64,000 nucleotides of DNA from NCBI GenBank assembly GCA_022773585.1, contig JALEZZ010000008.1, forward strand, positions 1 through 64,000, given 5' to 3'. Positions within the stretch are counted from its first letter, which is position 1; every line of letters starts with the position of its first letter. Of the stretch, positions 62,401 to 64,000 are shown piece after piece. The DNA is from Selenomonas sp. Lineage in GTDB: Bacteria > Bacillota > Negativicutes > Selenomonadales > Selenomonadaceae. Made by a program: the position numbers and the translations under genes. The notes beneath the pieces are model-generated. The model was not told the DNA's origin. It saw nothing but the letters and a program-made list of their open reading frames with translations, and did no database searches.

Positions 62401-62530
62401 GTTGTCATCGGGGAATTTTGCCCCAAAGCGAACACATCCGTCTTGGTCTGCCTGTCAATGCGCAAATACCCACTTCTCACTCTATCGCGCCATCCATTTG
62501 GCAATATGTTTTGGAAGCGAGGTGATGCGT

Positions 62531-62608
62531 ATGCAGGCATCCAAGGTTCAAGAAAGAAACCGGACAGCAAAAAAGGCCACTCTCCGTCCAAAGATAATGA
62601 CCTTTTGA
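62531..62608 (+). CDS. Possible 25-aa basic peptide
   Basis: ATG 62531 has GAGGTG at 6 nt. The peptide begins MQASKVQERN and ends LRPKIMTF, with eight or so Lys/Arg residues and no membrane segment. It sits in a short transcript with its own promoter (62371) and terminator (62636), opposite in direction to dnaJ and prmA. It may be a small protein or a decayed larger gene; no family was recognised. Confidence 0.35.
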   Translation: MQASKVQERNRTAKKATLRPKIMTF

Positions 62609-62635
62609 GCTAAACACCCATTTGCGTTATTGTCG

Positions 62636-62670
62636 GCGGACCTGCGGATTGCGGTTCGCTCTTTTCTTTT
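62636..62670 (+). terminator. Terminator of the small plus-strand transcript
   Basis: GCGGACC (62636-62642) pairs with GGTTCGC (62653-62659, one G.U), followed by TCTTTTCTTTTA. Confidence 0.6.
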
Positions 62671-62697
62671 ATTATACTTGTGAAAAACCTTTTCATC

Positions 62698-62746
62698 AAG
62701 AAATGCGCCCGCACATTCTCCATCGAATCTGCTGGCGCATTTTCTT
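62698..62746 (-). terminator. Terminator after dnaJ
   Basis: AAGAAATGCGCC (62698-62709) pairs with GGCGCATTTTCTT (62734-62746) with one bulge; the left half overlaps nothing coding. It ends the dnaJ transcript 3 nt after its stop codon. Confidence 0.7.
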
Positions 62747-62748
62747 GC

Positions 62749-63933
62749 TTACTTGAAAAGCTTCTTCAAGTTGTCGAGAAAGCTTTTCTTTTCAGGGTTG
62801 ACTTTGTCGCCGCTGAGTTCGCCGAACTCGCGCAGGAGGTCTTTCTGCTTCGAGCTGAGGTTCTGCGGCGTGAGGACTTTGACGACGACGTGTTCGTCGC
62901 CGCGGCCCGAGCCGCGCAGGAATGGGATGCCGCGGTTCCTGAGGCGCATGATCTTGCCGCTCTGCGTGCCAGCCGGCACTTTCATATCGACGGGGCCGTC
63001 GAGCGTCGGGACCTGCACCGTGCCGCCGAGCGCGGCCTCGACGAACGAGACCGGCACTTCGACGATGACGTCGTTGCCCTGGCGCTTGAAGAACTTGTGC
63101 TGCTTGATGAAGATGTAGACGTAGAGGTCGCCGTAGCCGCCGCCATTCGTGCCAGCTTCGCCGTGACCCGAGACGCGCAGGCGCGTGCCGTTGTCGACGC
63201 CCTTCGGAATCGTGACCTTGACGGTATGATTCGCGCGCTTCTTGCCCGTGCCGTGACAGTCGTGGCAGGGGTTTTTGACGATCTTGCCCGTGCCGTGGCA
63301 GCGGTTGCATGTCGTCTCGTTCATCATCTGGCCGAACGGCGTGCTATGCACCGTGCGGCGCGTGCCGGTGCCGTGGCAGTCTGGGCACGTCTCGGGACTC
63401 GAGCCTGCCGCCGCGCCGCTGCCATGGCACGTCGGGCACTCTTCCATGCGCGGAATCGAGAGCTCGACCTCTTTGCCGAATGCCGCTTCCTCGAACGTGA
63501 GCTCGAGGTCATAGCGGATGTCGGCACCGCGCTCGGCGACTGGGCCGCGCGAGCGAGAACTGCGCCCCGCGCCACCGCCGAAGAACATGTCGAAGATGTC
63601 GCCGAAGCCCTCGGCACCGCCGCCGCCAAAGCCGCCGAATCCTCCAAAGCCGCCCTGGCCGCCAAAACCGCTGAAGCCGCCGGCTCCGCCAGCACCACCG
63701 GCGTTTGCTGCGTCAAAGCCGAAGCGGTCATACTGCGCGCGCTTCTTTGGATCTTTGAGGATGTCATAGGCGATATTGACTTCCTTCATCTTCTCTTCTG
63801 CGGCCTTCGGATTGTCGCGGTTGAGGTCCGGATGATACTTGCGCGCCAATTTCCGATAGGCCTTCTTGATGTCAGCATCGGAAGCATCCCTGCTGATCCC
63901 GAGGACCTCATATAAATCGCGTTGTTCGCTCAC
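62749..63933 (-). CDS. dnaJ: Chaperone protein DnaJ
   Basis: Protein of 394 aa. The J domain has [29 protein letters not shown] with the HPD motif. A Gly/Phe-rich region (about 75-120) follows, then four CxxCxGxG zinc repeats ([32 protein letters not shown]) and the substrate-binding C-terminus. It delivers clients to DnaK. The start is GTG 63933 behind AAGGTGG; the frame is open upstream. dnaK should lie just beyond the right edge. Confidence 0.96.
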   Translation of the reverse strand: MSEQRDLYEVLGISRDASDADIKKAYRKLARKYHPDLNRDNPKAAEEKMKEVNIAYDILKDPKKRAQYDRFGFDAANAGGAGGAGGFSGFGGQGGFGGFGGFGGGGAEGFGDIFDMFFGGGAGRSSRSRGPVAERGADIRYDLELTFEEAAFGKEVELSIPRMEECPTCHGSGAAAGSSPETCPDCHGTGTRRTVHSTPFGQMMNETTCNRCHGTGKIVKNPCHDCHGTGKKRANHTVKVTIPKGVDNGTRLRVSGHGEAGTNGGGYGDLYVYIFIKQHKFFKRQGNDVIVEVPVSFVEAALGGTVQVPTLDGPVDMKVPAGTQSGKIMRLRNRGIPFLRGSGRGDEHVVVKVLTPQNLSSKQKDLLREFGELSGDKVNPEKKSFLDNLKKLFK

Positions 63934-63960
63934 TTTTACCACCTTTGCCTGTATAGCGCA

Positions 63961-63994
63961 AGTGGTTCGTGCCATGAACATGGCGCGAACCACT
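63961..63994 (-). terminator. Hairpin upstream of dnaJ, probably the dnaK terminator
   Basis: AGTGGTTCGTGCCATG (63961-63976) pairs with 63979-63994 with one mismatch and a 2-nt loop. There is little oligo-T, so dnaJ may be partly readthrough from dnaK. Confidence 0.6.
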
Positions 63995-64000
63995 CACATC

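Overview
The window reads as a chromosome segment of a flagellated Negativicutes bacterium (a diderm Firmicute, Selenomonas-like by inference). Firmicute-type core genes (pyrH-frr-uppS-cdsA-dxr-rseP-ispG-proS, yqeY-rpsU, floA-nfeD, mtaB-rsmE-prmA-dnaJ, pdxST) sit beside a full outer-membrane set: lpxD, lpxL, bamA, tamB, a TolC-type channel, mlaEFD and Skp/OmpH-like chaperones. The partial flagellin at the left edge supports a motile genus. The DNA is GC-rich by eye, which produces many long spurious frames opposite real genes. GTG and TTG starts are common.

Layout. 1-8746 (minus strand): an AcoR/DhaR-like regulator, trmB, ftsW, an OatA-like acyltransferase, a membrane metallophosphoesterase, a GT41 (OGT/SPINDLY-like) glycosyltransferase, then a flagellin with its own sigma-28-type promoter and a structured leader. 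8970-11810: a small membrane protein and an accessory pair (DUF4143 ATPase, RhuM-family protein). 11971-30264 (minus strand): the outer-membrane cluster, in transcription order mlaE, mlaF, mlaD (with a barrel-like C-terminus), tolC, tamB, a sigma factor, a single-pass Ala/Pro-rich protein, bamA, an unrecognised barrel-like protein, three Skp/OmpH-related genes, lpxD and lpxL. 30424-36712: SGNH hydrolase, pdxST, hemerythrin, amino-acid-binding lipoprotein, HD-GYP protein. 36770-47242: the isoprenoid, phospholipid, translation and nucleotide cluster from rpsB and tsf through pyrH-frr to proS. 47243-52775: an uncharacterised transcription unit, yqeB-comF, an LTA-synthase-like enzyme, rnhA and tatA. 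52853-63994: polyprenyl synthase, floA-nfeD, a frameshifted wbaP-like gene, yqeY, rpsU, hinT, mtaB, rsmE, prmA, dnaJ.

How it works together. The cluster at 12-30 kb covers lipid A acylation (LpxD, LpxL), outer-membrane protein folding (BamA, Skp-like chaperones), inter-membrane lipid transport (Mla, TamB) and export (TolC). The 37-45 kb cluster supplies isoprenoids (Dxr, IspG, UppS), CDP-diacylglycerol (CdsA) and envelope proteolysis (RseP). The left arm handles peptidoglycan synthesis (FtsW), O-acylation and probable flagellin glycosylation.

The least explained material lies between genes: the flagellin leader, a dyad over the mlaEFD promoter, a 43-bp palindrome upstream of pdxS, a roughly 460-nt promoter-to-terminator unit at 47.3-47.7 kb without a convincing protein, and several hairpin-forming repeats (17.6, 34.3, 52.2, 58.5 and 59.1 kb), one of which supplies the C-terminal codons of tatA. 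No tRNA, rRNA, CRISPR array, complete insertion sequence or prophage was recognised.
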